A DNA stretch of 64,000 bases from Vampirovibrio chlorellavorus (GCA_003149345.1 QFWI01000008.1:496001-560000); one strand, 5' to 3'; positions 42,998 through 52,286 are shown, counted from the first letter of the stretch. Notes: a model not told the origin generated them from the letters alone. Translations and numbers: made by a program.

Positions 42998-45499
42998 TCA
43001 GGCCTTGTCCAGCTTGGCGAACTTGGGGTCTAACAGCTTCTTACCAGCGATGGTGTCAAACTGAATGCTGTAAATGGCCTTGTCGCCATCGCCCAGCACC
43101 TGACTGACGGTGCCTTCCCCGAATTTGGCATGCGTGACCCGATCGCCCACTTTAAAAGCCGCTGCCGTGGGGGCAGGCTGGGGACGACTGGAACCCACCG
43201 TGGGCAACGCGGAGGGCGACGACTTTTTGGGCGGGACATTCCGCAGATGGGAGCTAACATTGGAGTATCCTTGGGAGTAGCCTTGATTACCGCCCCCACC
43301 ATACTGGTAGCCGCCGCCGGATCGCCCGGAGGAGGATTTACCCGATTTATTAAAACCGCTACCGCCATAATCGGAGTCGGAGAACCGCTCGGAAGTGTAC
43401 CCGGAACGCCGTCCCTCGGAACCCGAACCGCCCCGGCGCAAATCATCCACCGCCTCATCGTTATAACGATTGGTGCTGGTGGATTCCAGGGTGTAGAAAC
43501 CGGAGAGGTACTCTTGCGGGATTTCCTTCAGGAAGCGGCTGGGTTGGGAGTAGCGCAATTCGCCCATAATCAGTCGTCGGCGGGCGTAAGTCAAAAACAG
43601 GCGCTCCATGGCCCGGGTAACGCCCACATACATCAAACGGCGCTCTTCTTCCATCTGGGTGGTGTCATTCAAGGAACGAAAATGGGGAAACAGTCCCTCT
43701 TCCAATCCACACACGGCCACCACTGGGAATTCGAGCCCCTTGCAGGCGTGCAAGGTCATCAGCACAATCTTGTTTTCCACCGGTTCAGAGGTATCAATAT
43801 CACTGAGCAAGGACATTTGGGTTAAGAATTCGGCCAGACCCGGCTGACTGTCTTCGGTGGGTGGATTTTCGATCATAAACTGGCGGGCCACGCTGATAAA
43901 TTCCTGCACGTTGGCCTGACGTCCTTCCGTATCCGTTGGGTCTTCCAGCTTCAGTTCATCGAAATAACCGGTCAAATCCAGAATCTGGGTGACCAGTTCA
44001 TCCAGCCCGACTTCTGTGGCCAAGCGCTTCAGGCGTTCCATCACCGAGACAAAGCCCTGAATGGCCTTGACCGCCTTGGGTTTGAGATCTGGCACCTGAT
44101 CGGCCTGGCGCAACACCTGATAGAGGGAAGCGTTATGCTGAGCGGCAGTGGCTTCCAGGTACTCGATACTGGTTTTGCCCACACCCCGCTTGGGCACGTT
44201 CAGAATCCGCTTCACGCTGTAGCCGTCCTGATCGTTGAAAATGACGGTGAGATAAGCCAGAACGTCCTTGATTTCCTTGCGCTCATAGAACTTGAGACCG
44301 CCCACCATGTTGTAGGGAATACCCCGAGAGATCAACACATCCTCCAGCACCCGGCTTTGCACGTTGGTGCGGTACAAAATGCAGCAATCACCCGGCTTGT
44401 AGTTGCCGGTGCTAATCATCTGCTGAATGCGATCCAGAATGTAGAAAGCCTCTTCCCGATCGTCTTTGGCCTCGTAGCAGTTGATTTTTTCACCAGCGCC
44501 CCGCACGGAAATCAACTCCTTGGGCAAGCGCTCCTGGTTCTGCTCGATAATGGCGTTGGCCACTTCCAGGATGTTGGCCGTGGAACGGTAATTGTGCAGC
44601 AATTTAATGACCTTGGCCCCGGCAAAGCCGCTCTGGAAGTTCAGGATAATGCGGAAGTTGGCCCCCCGCCAGCTGTAGATGGACTGATCCACATCACCCA
44701 CCACGGTCAGGCTGCGATTCAGCCACAAGGCCTGCTGGGACTCCGGGGTGCTGTCCTCTTTCAGGCAGCCTTCCGCCAACAATCTAACCAGCTCGTACTG
44801 GGCGTCGTTGGTATCCTGAAACTCATCCACCAGCAGGTGCTTGAACTGATCGTGGTAGCGTTGCAAGACATGCGGATTTTGTTGCAGCAACTTCACCGTA
44901 ATCATCAGCATGTCATCAAAGTCCATGGCGTTGTTGCGAGCCAGTTCGGCCTCATAGCCATCGTAAATCTGGGCCAGCTTCTCGGTACGGAAGTCCTTGG
45001 CCGTGGTGGCGTAATCGTAAGCGTCCAGCATCTGGTTTTTAAAGCCGGAGATGGAATAGCGGATGTTCTTGGGGGCATACAGCTTGTCATCCAGATTCAG
45101 GGCCTTGATCACCGTTTTGACCGCCGCCATGGACTCGGTTTCATCGTAAATGACAAAGTTGTTGTTCCAGGTGCGACCGGCTTTGGAAGTGTAATGGCTG
45201 ACATCCCGACGCAAAATACGCCCGCAAATGCTGTGAAAGGTACCAATCCACAAACTACGGCCATTGGCTTCCCCCACCAGGTGCTGCAAGCGTTCCCGCA
45301 TTTCCCGAGCCGCCTTGTTGGTAAAGGTCACCGCTAAAATTTCAGCCGGATGAACGCCGGACTCAATGCGGTGAGCGATTTGGTGGGTCAGAACACGGGT
45401 TTTACCACTACCGGCACCGGCCAGAACCAGCAAAGGGCCCAATTGATGAGTGACTGCCTCTAACTGGGCCTCGTTTAAATTCTGAAGCAAACCGTTCAT
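42998..45499 (-). CDS. pcrA: PcrA/UvrD-type superfamily 1 DNA helicase
   Basis: An 833-residue 3'-5' helicase of repair and fork rescue. All SF1A motifs are present: LNEAQLEAV (Q motif), Walker A GAGSGKTR, TFTNKAAREMRER, DEFQDTNDAQY, GDVDQSIYSWRGA, LLHNYRSTANILE, VLMTLHACKGLEFPVV (IV/V region) and VGVTRAMERLFL. The last 170 residues are a long Gly/Ser/Tyr/Arg-rich linker with RGG-like pieces followed by a Tudor-like C-terminal tail (VGDRVTHAKFGEGTVSQVLG) known from PcrA, which binds RNA polymerase. It stands alone, divergent from the DprA-like gene. Confidence 0.95.
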   Translation of the reverse strand: MNGLLQNLNEAQLEAVTHQLGPLLVLAGAGSGKTRVLTHQIAHRIESGVHPAEILAVTFTNKAAREMRERLQHLVGEANGRSLWIGTFHSICGRILRRDVSHYTSKAGRTWNNNFVIYDETESMAAVKTVIKALNLDDKLYAPKNIRYSISGFKNQMLDAYDYATTAKDFRTEKLAQIYDGYEAELARNNAMDFDDMLMITVKLLQQNPHVLQRYHDQFKHLLVDEFQDTNDAQYELVRLLAEGCLKEDSTPESQQALWLNRSLTVVGDVDQSIYSWRGANFRIILNFQSGFAGAKVIKLLHNYRSTANILEVANAIIEQNQERLPKELISVRGAGEKINCYEAKDDREEAFYILDRIQQMISTGNYKPGDCCILYRTNVQSRVLEDVLISRGIPYNMVGGLKFYERKEIKDVLAYLTVIFNDQDGYSVKRILNVPKRGVGKTSIEYLEATAAQHNASLYQVLRQADQVPDLKPKAVKAIQGFVSVMERLKRLATEVGLDELVTQILDLTGYFDELKLEDPTDTEGRQANVQEFISVARQFMIENPPTEDSQPGLAEFLTQMSLLSDIDTSEPVENKIVLMTLHACKGLEFPVVAVCGLEEGLFPHFRSLNDTTQMEEERRLMYVGVTRAMERLFLTYARRRLIMGELRYSQPSRFLKEIPQEYLSGFYTLESTSTNRYNDEAVDDLRRGGSGSEGRRSGYTSERFSDSDYGGSGFNKSGKSSSGRSGGGYQYGGGGNQGYSQGYSNVSSHLRNVPPKKSSPSALPTVGSSRPQPAPTAAAFKVGDRVTHAKFGEGTVSQVLGDGDKAIYSIQFDTIAGKKLLDPKFAKLDKA

Positions 45500-46042
45500 C
45501 GCTATCGCCTAACCTCTCTAAAAAAGTCACCAAAATTCACAAATTGGGAATTTATCGCCTGGGGATTTATCACCGGGTCTTGCTCAACTCAGGGCCCACT
45601 AGAATAGCATCCAAAAATGAACATGGTAAAAACAAATCTCAAACTGTAAAGACGGGCCGATCACGCAGGGGCGCCCCAGCCCAGTGAGCCACCGTTTACA
45701 GGCAGCTCGCCCAGGTCCCGGTGGCACTGCCCCAAACGGTTTTTTGAACCTGCCCAACGCTGTGTCTGTGGAACCGGGTTTAAAAAATCTCAAAAGAGCT
45801 AGCACAATCGGCGGGTTTTTATATAATATAATGTTCAAATCAGTTGCTTGTCGATGGCTTGTTGGGAGAACGTGGGATGGTACGATCTCACGGGCAGCAA
45901 GACAAAGCCCAGTAATCCATCCCCGGGCAAGTTGACCCTACAGATTTTTACAACTATTTTCCAATCGAAGCCTATTAAAAGCGTTAATCTCAACCCCAAT
46001 CAATTTCGTTTTTGAACATTCCAAAAGGATGGAAGGGACCCC
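45500..46042. other. divergent intergenic region, pcrA / DprA-like gene
   Basis: 540 bases without a supportable gene. Two overlapping TATAAT boxes at 45822-45832 (TATAATATAAT) lie some 210 bases before the rightward gene and are the probable -10 of its promoter, with TAGCAC as a poor -35. The remainder shows no defined structure. Confidence 0.4.
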
Positions 46043-46669
46043 ATGACTGATCATTCCTCGTTTGAGGCCAACGCACCCACCGCCATGGCCACTGTCGGCA
46101 TCCACAGCATGTTTGACGACCCAAAGCAGGAACAGACCATCATGGTGCCCATCATGCCCAAGGACGACCTGGATCAGGACACGCCCGATCCCAACGACGA
46201 CCTGGCCGCTGAATTGAGCATGTTGCAGCAAAAGTCCAAGGCCATCGCCATCATCGGCAGCCGGAACATTCCCTTGCCTCACCAGCAGATTATCGAAATG
46301 CTGGCATTTTCCCTGACCCACAATGGCAACCAGGTCATTACCAGCGGGGGATCTTCAGGCACCAACGCGGCGGCCATTCGGGGTGCCATGAAAGGCAACC
46401 CGGAACTGCTAAAAGTCATTTTGCCCCAAACCATTGGCCAACAGCCTTCGGATGTGCAGGATCAACTCATTGGCATTCCCAACATCGTGGAACACCCGGA
46501 ATGGAGCATGATGAAACTAGCCGATGCCAGCCGCCTGTGCAACCGGGAAATTGTCGATGAGTGTCAGCAGTTGATCATCCTGCTCTCTCACGATAGCCCC
46601 ACCTTGCACACGGCCATTGATTACGCCAATGAAAACCACAAACTGGTCACCTGCCTGTACCTGGATTAG
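46043..46669 (+). CDS. DprA/SLOG-like protein of cyanobacterial type
   Basis: A 208-residue protein. The first 65 residues are acidic and non-conserved; the rest is a Rossmann domain of the DprA/LOG/SLOG superfamily: AIAIIGSRNIPLPHQQIIEM, NQVITSGGSSGTNAAAIRGA (nucleotide loop), LKVILPQTIGQQ, DASRLCNREIVDECQQLIIL and HTAIDYANENHKLVT. This arrangement matches small single-domain DprA-like proteins common in Cyanobacteria, annotated there as DNA recombination-mediator-like. It lacks the DprA C-terminal winged helix. It may handle nucleotide ligands or single-strand DNA; the role is not established. Confidence 0.8.
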   Translation: MTDHSSFEANAPTAMATVGIHSMFDDPKQEQTIMVPIMPKDDLDQDTPDPNDDLAAELSMLQQKSKAIAIIGSRNIPLPHQQIIEMLAFSLTHNGNQVITSGGSSGTNAAAIRGAMKGNPELLKVILPQTIGQQPSDVQDQLIGIPNIVEHPEWSMMKLADASRLCNREIVDECQQLIILLSHDSPTLHTAIDYANENHKLVTCLYLD

Positions 46670-46696
46670 ATTCCCGGCAATCTGAAAGAAATTTGA

Positions 46697-46729
46697 ATAG
46701 AGTGAGCCTCTCCGGCTCACTCTATTTTA
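46697..46729 (+). terminator. rho-independent terminator of the DprA-like gene
   Basis: A perfect 12-bp stem ATAGAGTGAGCC (46697-46708)/GGCTCACTCTAT (46714-46725) with a 5-base loop is followed by TTTATG. Confidence 0.85.
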
Positions 46730-47125
46730 TGTGTGTTTTGGAGCTGATTCCTGCCATTCTTACCGACCCATTCCCATCCGTTCCTATCCATCTATCGGGC
46801 AACCATCTATAGTCGTTTGGGAAATACCGGAATCATATTTAATAAAATATACTCAATCATTAAACACAAACGCCGTCACCACTGACTCTGGAAAACAACC
46901 AGTTCACTGGCCACTGCGCTTCGGCCTGCAAACCCAGCCGTGGCTCAGCAGGTATTACAGGCGTCTGGCTTCAACACCCAACCGGGACACCAACCCGAAA
47001 GTCACCATTCAGCGCCTAAACAAACCCGCAAGAAACCGATCAGGGTCGGGTGCCCAAAGCGAAGGCAATGATCAACGCAAAAGCCAAGCAAGTAAGGTAG
47101 GAACAAAATCGAGGAGGGAGATTCA
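46730..47125. other. intergenic region
   Basis: About 400 bases between the terminator and the next gene. AT-rich TAATAAAATATACT near 46840-46853 may be a -10 region. A rightward frame at 46731-47153 overlaps the next gene and has no ribosome site; it is not called. Confidence 0.35.
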
Positions 47126-47737
47126 ATGCAAAAGTCAATGGTTTCGGGCCTAATCATGGCCACAGCGCTCAGCCTGAGCGTCTCAGTCTGTGCTGTCGCG
47201 AAAGAGACAATGAGAACCCAAACCACCACCACAACCAGCCAGTACCAATCAACGCAACCTCAGGGCACGGAAGCCGTCCAACCCGGTATGAGCAATTTGG
47301 TGCTGAACAATCAATTTGGCTACACCCAGGGTGAAATTGTCATTGGCAGCAGTGACGGTAGCAGTCCCATGTTCTTGCCCAAACTGACCATTGGGGAGGC
47401 CAATACCTCCATTCTGGCATTGAACCCAACGCCCAAGCCAGTCAGCCTGAGTATTCCACAACTCAATTCAACCATGGTTATTCCGCCCAACGGCGCGCGG
47501 GTGATTCAGCTGGATAAGTCCCAAACCGCCAGCTTGACGCCCGGACAAGAGGTTGCCTATTATATTAACGATGCCGATGGCAATCAGATCGCTTCCAGCA
47601 ACTTTGTTAATACGCAGGAAATCGTTTCCATGATTGACATCAACACGCAGGTAGCCAGCACCGAGGAAACCGCCACTCCGACCAGAAGCATTACCCGACC
47701 CACCGAACGGAAATCCACCGTTCGGGGTTACTGGTAA
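47126..47737 (+). CDS. exported protein, function unknown
   Basis: A 203-residue protein with a signal peptide (hydrophobic core MVSGLIMATALSLSVSV, cleavage near AVAK) and a Thr/Gln-rich linker. The middle (about 58-170) is beta-rich: NLVLNNQFGYTQGEIVIG, ILALNPTPKPVSLSI and MVIPPNGARVIQLD, like an immunoglobulin- or cupredoxin-like sandwich; no Cys or His metal site is present. A Thr/Arg-rich tail follows. GGAGGGAG before the ATG decides the start. It is followed at 60 bases by the L,D-transpeptidase gene, perhaps as an operon. Confidence 0.65.
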   Translation: MQKSMVSGLIMATALSLSVSVCAVAKETMRTQTTTTTSQYQSTQPQGTEAVQPGMSNLVLNNQFGYTQGEIVIGSSDGSSPMFLPKLTIGEANTSILALNPTPKPVSLSIPQLNSTMVIPPNGARVIQLDKSQTASLTPGQEVAYYINDADGNQIASSNFVNTQEIVSMIDINTQVASTEETATPTRSITRPTERKSTVRGYW

Positions 47738-47798
47738 CCCTGAGGTCTTCGGTTAAAAACGTAGCTGGCCCCTGACCACCGACCCCGGACGATTCATT

Positions 47799-48578
47799 AT
47801 GCCAGTTCGTTTGATTCCAATTTCATTCATTTCAGCACTTGCGCTGACCCTGGGCTTGTTCCTGGGGTTCAGCGTGAGTGCTGAACCCATTTCCGCACAA
47901 CAGCCCGCTTCGGCGGACAGTGGAAAATTACCGGCTCCTTCAACATCAGCCAGTCCGACAGACAATATTCATATCAAAATCAACATCCCCAGCCGCACCT
48001 TGTGGGTCTACGAAGGTGATCGTATCATCCGCTACTTTCCAGTGGGAGTGGGTCGGGTGGGCTTTCCAACCCCATTGGGGCGCTTCAGTATTATTCGCAA
48101 GGTGGAAGATCCCGGTTGGGAAAACCCCTACATGGCGTCCGGTAAAATGCGCTTGTCCCCCGGCCAAAATAATCCGCTGGGCACCCGCTGGATGGGTTTT
48201 TTAAGAGATCCCGGCGGCGAATATGGCATGCACGGCACCGATAATCCGGCATCGGTGGGCAAGTTAAGCTCCCACGGCTGTGTCCGCCTTCGGGTTCCAG
48301 ACGCGGAGGCCCTTTTTGAGTTAGTGGATGTGGGTACCCCGGTTGAGGTTGTCTATCAGCCCGTAATCATCCGCCGCCACGCCGATGAGGTCAAGGTGGC
48401 CGTGTATGGGGATCCCTTCCGAAAAGGCATGCCCTCCCTGGAAAAAGTAAAGCAAGAGATCCAACAGCAGTTCCCCAATGCCCAAGTGGATGAAGAGAAA
48501 CTGAAAGCCGCCTTGCGCACCCCGCAGGAGAAGTATGTGCTGGTGGGTTCCATTGTTCCGCAGAGCCCCCAGGAATAG
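47799..48578 (+). CDS. L,D-transpeptidase (YkuD domain)
   Basis: A 259-residue exported enzyme that makes or remodels 3-3 peptidoglycan crosslinks or attaches proteins to peptidoglycan. The signal peptide covers about 1-28 (SVSAE). A Pro/Ser linker precedes the YkuD domain (about 56-190): IHIKINIPSRTLWVYEG, VGRVGFPTPLGRFSI, then the catalytic motif HGTDNPASVG...SSHGCVRL with H145, H159 and nucleophile C161. The C-terminal 70 residues are a helical extension. It lies behind an exported protein gene and ahead of surface-protein genes. Confidence 0.95.
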   Translation: MPVRLIPISFISALALTLGLFLGFSVSAEPISAQQPASADSGKLPAPSTSASPTDNIHIKINIPSRTLWVYEGDRIIRYFPVGVGRVGFPTPLGRFSIIRKVEDPGWENPYMASGKMRLSPGQNNPLGTRWMGFLRDPGGEYGMHGTDNPASVGKLSSHGCVRLRVPDAEALFELVDVGTPVEVVYQPVIIRRHADEVKVAVYGDPFRKGMPSLEKVKQEIQQQFPNAQVDEEKLKAALRTPQEKYVLVGSIVPQSPQE

Positions 48579-48810
48579 GGCTTGCTGACAAAGCATCCAG
48601 TCCACCCCATGCCCCTACCTCCCCATCAAAATCTTCGGCAAGGCCGCCTTCACGCTCTGTTTGAAACTGTTTGAGGACAGCGAGTCAAAAATCCAAGCCG
48701 GGCTATTTTGCCCGCATTGTCAATTTTGATCCTTAAATTGTTTTTATTTTATTGTGTTTTAATTACCACACTTTTCGCGCAATGTTAGCATAGCTGAGAG
48801 AAAGACCGCC

Positions 48811-49056
48811 ATGTCTCAAACATTCCCTGGTTCCTTCACAAACTTATTCGGCCAGAGCCTGCTCAAAGCAATGGTGCAGTCGGCCATGACCAACCCCCAG
48901 GCTGCTGTGGTGCGTTCCCCGATGATAACCATGCTGGATGCTACCCTGGCCCAAAGTGTGCTATCCGTAGATGGTATGCTGTCCAGTGTCAGAGTCAGCG
49001 TTGGCGCTGGCGCTCCCCAGACTCCCATCATGGGCACTTTCGGGATGTTCGCCTAA
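48811..49056 (+). CDS. small hydrophobic orphan protein
   Basis: An 81-residue frame with GAGAGAAAGA before ATG and normal codon use. The protein is Ala/Met/Ser/Val-rich with two hydrophobic stretches (SMITMLDATLAQSVL-like region about 38-52 and a C-terminal IMGTFGMFA). No recognisable domain. It might be a short surface or membrane peptide, but the call rests only on the ribosome site and open frame. Confidence 0.4.
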   Translation: MSQTFPGSFTNLFGQSLLKAMVQSAMTNPQAAVVRSPMITMLDATLAQSVLSVDGMLSSVRVSVGAGAPQTPIMGTFGMFA

Positions 49057-49570
49057 ACGCTTTCTGGCACCCCACTGAGATTATCCGGGTGACTGAGATC
49101 ATCACCCTGAGATCATCAATCTGGGGTAATCCATTTTATCCGCCGGGTGAGGGGTTACAAGCCTCGCGCCCGGTTCATGCTTTCTGGCCACGGATTGGCC
49201 CAATGGCGCTTTAAATTCCGCTTTGCTAGCCAGAAGGGCTTTCTCCATTTAGCCGATAGGCTAATTGAACCATTATCGCTGATTGCTTAATGTATAGCTG
49301 TATTAAATAGCTGGGTCAGGGAATTAACAACTGCGTCAGTCCAATTTAACTTTTTCACCATAGCACCCAAACCATTGTGTGCCAGCACGGATTTGGCAAT
49401 GAATCTTGCTAGTTGAGTTGAGGGTAGTTTGGCAATGGTTGAGACTGGCAACGCTTACGGATAATTACCGTATTTATAACGCCTGCCTATTGTAAGGCAA
49501 GCCTTTGGCTGGCCAGACCAGGCACGCCCCTAACATGCACTGAGTTCACTGAAACACAAGGAGTACTCAC
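49057..49570. other. intergenic region with degenerate triple repeat
   Basis: A 510-base stretch before the SLH gene. It has three imperfect copies of CTGAGATNATC (49075-49085, 49093-49103, 49107-49117), and TTGAGA-17-TAATTA near 49440-49468 may be a promoter for the SLH gene. No gene is visible. Confidence 0.4.
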
Positions 49571-50986
49571 ATGAAAAAAAGCAACCTGATTACCTTGTCC
49601 CTGACATTGGGTCTTCTGACTTCCGGGCTGGCCTTTGCGGCGATGCCTCCTGCCGATATTAGTGGTAACTGGGCCCAAAGCGACATTAACACCATGATGG
49701 ACATGCAGGTCATGAGTGGCTTTAATGACGGCAACTTTCACCCGGACGCCTGGTTGACCCGTGCCGAGTTTTCCCAAATGGCCGCTAAAACTTTGGGCCT
49801 GGAAAGCAAGAAAGCGAACAGCGTCCCAAGCTTCAAGCAGGTCTCACAAAACAGTTGGGCTTTTGGCAATGTAGACAATCAGGACTGGATTAACAACTAC
49901 CCCTCGGGGGTCTTTCGGCCCACCAACCCGGTGCGCCGTGTAGAAGCCCTGGCCGCTGTGGGTGGCGCCCTGAATAAACCCTTGCTGAGTGAATCTGAAG
50001 CCGACAGCGTGTTGAGTCGCTATACCGATGGCGATCAGGTGCCCAGCGCAGCCCGTCGTCAGGTGGCCACGGCCATTCAGTACGATCTCTTTGAGATCGA
50101 TCCGGCCAAGGGCACCAATAAAATCGAGCCGTTACGCCCCATTAACCGGGCAGAGACAGCCGCATTGCTGAACGATTTATATCAGAATCGGGATATCGCC
50201 ATCGTCCAGAATGGAAAGGTCATTTCCCAAACCGAGCAAACGCCTTCCACCGGCACCAGCGCCGTTTCTGGCGGCTACGGCACCACTGAAAGCACAGAAG
50301 CCGAGAAGATCGGATACAAGTCCCCGCCTTTCAGGAACAGTGCCGATACCATCGTGGAATTCCGCAAAGTGAACACCACCACCACCCCCACCAATCTGGA
50401 AGCCAAGGGGCCCATCAGCCTGCCTGCCAATACCACCTTTACCGGCACCGTGGCCAAGGCCTTGTACTCGGAATTCAACAAACCCGGCGACCCGGTCATG
50501 CTGATTCTGGATCACCCCTTGTTTGACACCAATGGAAAAATCATTGCCCCTGCGGGTAGCAAGGTGCTGGGTGTGGTTAATAGCGTTATTTCCAAAAATG
50601 AAACCAACGACAACGCGCAATTGGGAATTACCTTCAACGGCTTGATTACCCCGGAAGGGCAACGCATTCCCATGAGCGCCACCATTGCCAATGCCGACGG
50701 GATTCTGAAAGCCACCGAGCTTCAAGGGGTTGTTTTTCACCCCGATCGCTCCACAGCAGCCCTGTCCCGGGAAATCAGCACTTCTGCCGGGGCGCTTTAC
50801 GGCACTAAAATCGGCAAGGCCGAAGTGCTGGACGAGCCGCTGGTTCAGCAACTCAGCAGCAAGGAAGTGGATCCCCTGGATAAACGCAACAGCAATATCG
50901 TGATCGGGGTGGGGGATCGCTTGCAAATACGCATTGAAAGTCTGGGCATCAGCGCCACTGGCACCGGTGCTAGCAGCACACCCTAA
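49571..50986 (+). CDS. SLH-domain surface protein with TrbI/VirB10-like C-terminal domain
   Basis: A 471-residue exported protein. A signal peptide (cleavage after FAA) is followed by three S-layer-homology repeats (about 27-75, 80-135 and 150-205; GNWAQSDINTMMDMQVMSGF, NWINNYPSG-like second copy, and the third ending PINRAETAALLNDLY), which anchor proteins to peptidoglycan-linked polymer. A Thr/Ser linker leads to a beta-rich domain (about 285-440) with FTGTVAKAL, PGDPVMLILDHPLFDTNGK, IAPAGSKVLGVVNSV and FNGLITPEGQRIPMSATI. That pattern resembles the TrbI/VirB10 core-complex fold. AGGAG sits seven bases before the ATG. A terminator follows. Confidence 0.8.
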   Translation: MKKSNLITLSLTLGLLTSGLAFAAMPPADISGNWAQSDINTMMDMQVMSGFNDGNFHPDAWLTRAEFSQMAAKTLGLESKKANSVPSFKQVSQNSWAFGNVDNQDWINNYPSGVFRPTNPVRRVEALAAVGGALNKPLLSESEADSVLSRYTDGDQVPSAARRQVATAIQYDLFEIDPAKGTNKIEPLRPINRAETAALLNDLYQNRDIAIVQNGKVISQTEQTPSTGTSAVSGGYGTTESTEAEKIGYKSPPFRNSADTIVEFRKVNTTTTPTNLEAKGPISLPANTTFTGTVAKALYSEFNKPGDPVMLILDHPLFDTNGKIIAPAGSKVLGVVNSVISKNETNDNAQLGITFNGLITPEGQRIPMSATIANADGILKATELQGVVFHPDRSTAALSREISTSAGALYGTKIGKAEVLDEPLVQQLSSKEVDPLDKRNSNIVIGVGDRLQIRIESLGISATGTGASSTP

Positions 50987-51012
50987 TTTTATATAGAGAG
51001 CGGTACGACGAT

Positions 51013-51048
51013 GCACCCGGTCGGGAGACCGATCGGGTGCTTTTCTTT
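51013..51048 (+). terminator. rho-independent terminator of the SLH gene
   Basis: The stem GCACCCG/CGGGTGC (51013-51040) contains an inner GTC/GAC pair and is followed by TTTTCTTTT. Confidence 0.85.
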
Positions 51049-51249
51049 TGAAAAGAAATTGTCTGGCACAAAACCAGAGCAAATTGTTTTTATGCTTATG
51101 TAAATAATTCGCAGTGGGACAGGCTGACAATTCAGGGGCTGAACGGGGGTTCAGTTGGAAAGGGTTGGACAGGCCCATTTGCATCTTGGGATTTCAAATT
51201 CTCAATCAAAGACTTTAGGCCTGAATCGTGGGGCACACAGGGGGACAGA

Positions 51250-52263
51250 ATGACTTCACCGTATATAACAAGTCAATCCGTGAGTAATGCGGCCACTGGC
51301 GCAGGAAGTGCAGTGAACCCGCCATCGCCCGGCACCGAGACCGACCCGCTGCTAGCTAGGTATTTCGGCGGCGGCGGACAACCGCCTCAATCCGTAAGCG
51401 CTTATAACTATGCATGGGGCGGCAGTTACGGTGGTTACAGTGGGTACCCTTACGGCTCCCACGGGGGCGCTTACCCTTCCTCACCCTGGGGGAACTACCC
51501 GCCACCACCCGGCGCCGGGTACTGGCAACAACAGCCTCCCCTCAACGATAATACGGCATTGGCCCGAATTCAAAGCATTTCTGGACAACTGGACGCACAG
51601 ACCACCGGACAGGCCGATGGCCTGATTAATGTCAACGATTTGCGCAGCGCTCTGGACGATAAGAGCGGCAAGTATTCCAAAGCGGACAAAGACGCCATTC
51701 AATACCTGCTGGATAACCAAAACGGCTTACGGGGCCGAGTGGATCACTTTGATGGCCAGGATGACGGCCAGTTCAGTGTGGACAGCCTGAACAAGATGGT
51801 GGCCAACCCAAACTCGCAGGGCGTTTTGCCTCTGGATCAGAAGATGACCAATACCCAGGCACTCATCTCAGTGCAAACCTTCATGAAAGATCATGGCTGG
51901 GGCATCGTTAATCGCGAGGGCTTGAGCCACATTGCCCAATACGGAGACACCGAAGAGCAAAAGGCCGCGGCTAAAAAATTGCTGAACAATCCAGAACTGT
52001 TTAAAGCCGCCGATACGGGTCAAAAGAATGATGGTCGTTATGATGGCAAAATCGACCACGCCGATTTAAGAGGTCTCATTAACCGCGCTGACGTGGATAA
52101 AATTGGCGTCAGCAGTGCCCCGCCGCCTCCGATGGCCCCACCCTACTCGCCCATCTATTCGGGCAACTACTACGCGGATGCCTACTACAACAACATGTAC
52201 GCCAGCACACTGGGCCCGGCCGCCGCTTTATACCAGAACGCGCCCGGAGCGCCTCGTCGGTAA
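51250..52263 (+). CDS. Gly/Tyr/Pro-rich protein with EF-hand-like DG repeats
   Basis: A 337-residue orphan. Residues 1-100 are low-complexity (Gly, Tyr, Ser, Pro; SYGGYSGYPYGSHGGAYP). The middle (about 100-275) repeats an acidic-loop pattern: GQADGLINVNDLRSALDD with AIQYLLDNQNGL, then GQDDGQFSVDSLNKM, then a third copy KNDGRYDGKIDHADLRGLI preceded by KKLLNNPELFKAAD. The D/N-x-DG-x-I/F-x-x-x-D/S-L loops and YLLDN/LLNNPELF helices resemble type III translocon proteins of the HrpF/NopX group and calcium-binding EF hands; I cannot decide between them. The C-terminus is Pro/Tyr-rich. No signal peptide. GGGGGAC precedes the ATG. A strong terminator follows. Confidence 0.6.
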   Translation: MTSPYITSQSVSNAATGAGSAVNPPSPGTETDPLLARYFGGGGQPPQSVSAYNYAWGGSYGGYSGYPYGSHGGAYPSSPWGNYPPPPGAGYWQQQPPLNDNTALARIQSISGQLDAQTTGQADGLINVNDLRSALDDKSGKYSKADKDAIQYLLDNQNGLRGRVDHFDGQDDGQFSVDSLNKMVANPNSQGVLPLDQKMTNTQALISVQTFMKDHGWGIVNREGLSHIAQYGDTEEQKAAAKKLLNNPELFKAADTGQKNDGRYDGKIDHADLRGLINRADVDKIGVSSAPPPPMAPPYSPIYSGNYYADAYYNNMYASTLGPAAALYQNAPGAPRR

Positions 52264-52286
52264 TCAGCGGCATTAAAATGGCTAAG

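Noticed and set aside
44135..45337. 400-codon plus-strand open frame
   Set aside because: Opposite pcrA; the Gln/His/Leu-rich translation is an antisense shadow of a real helicase.
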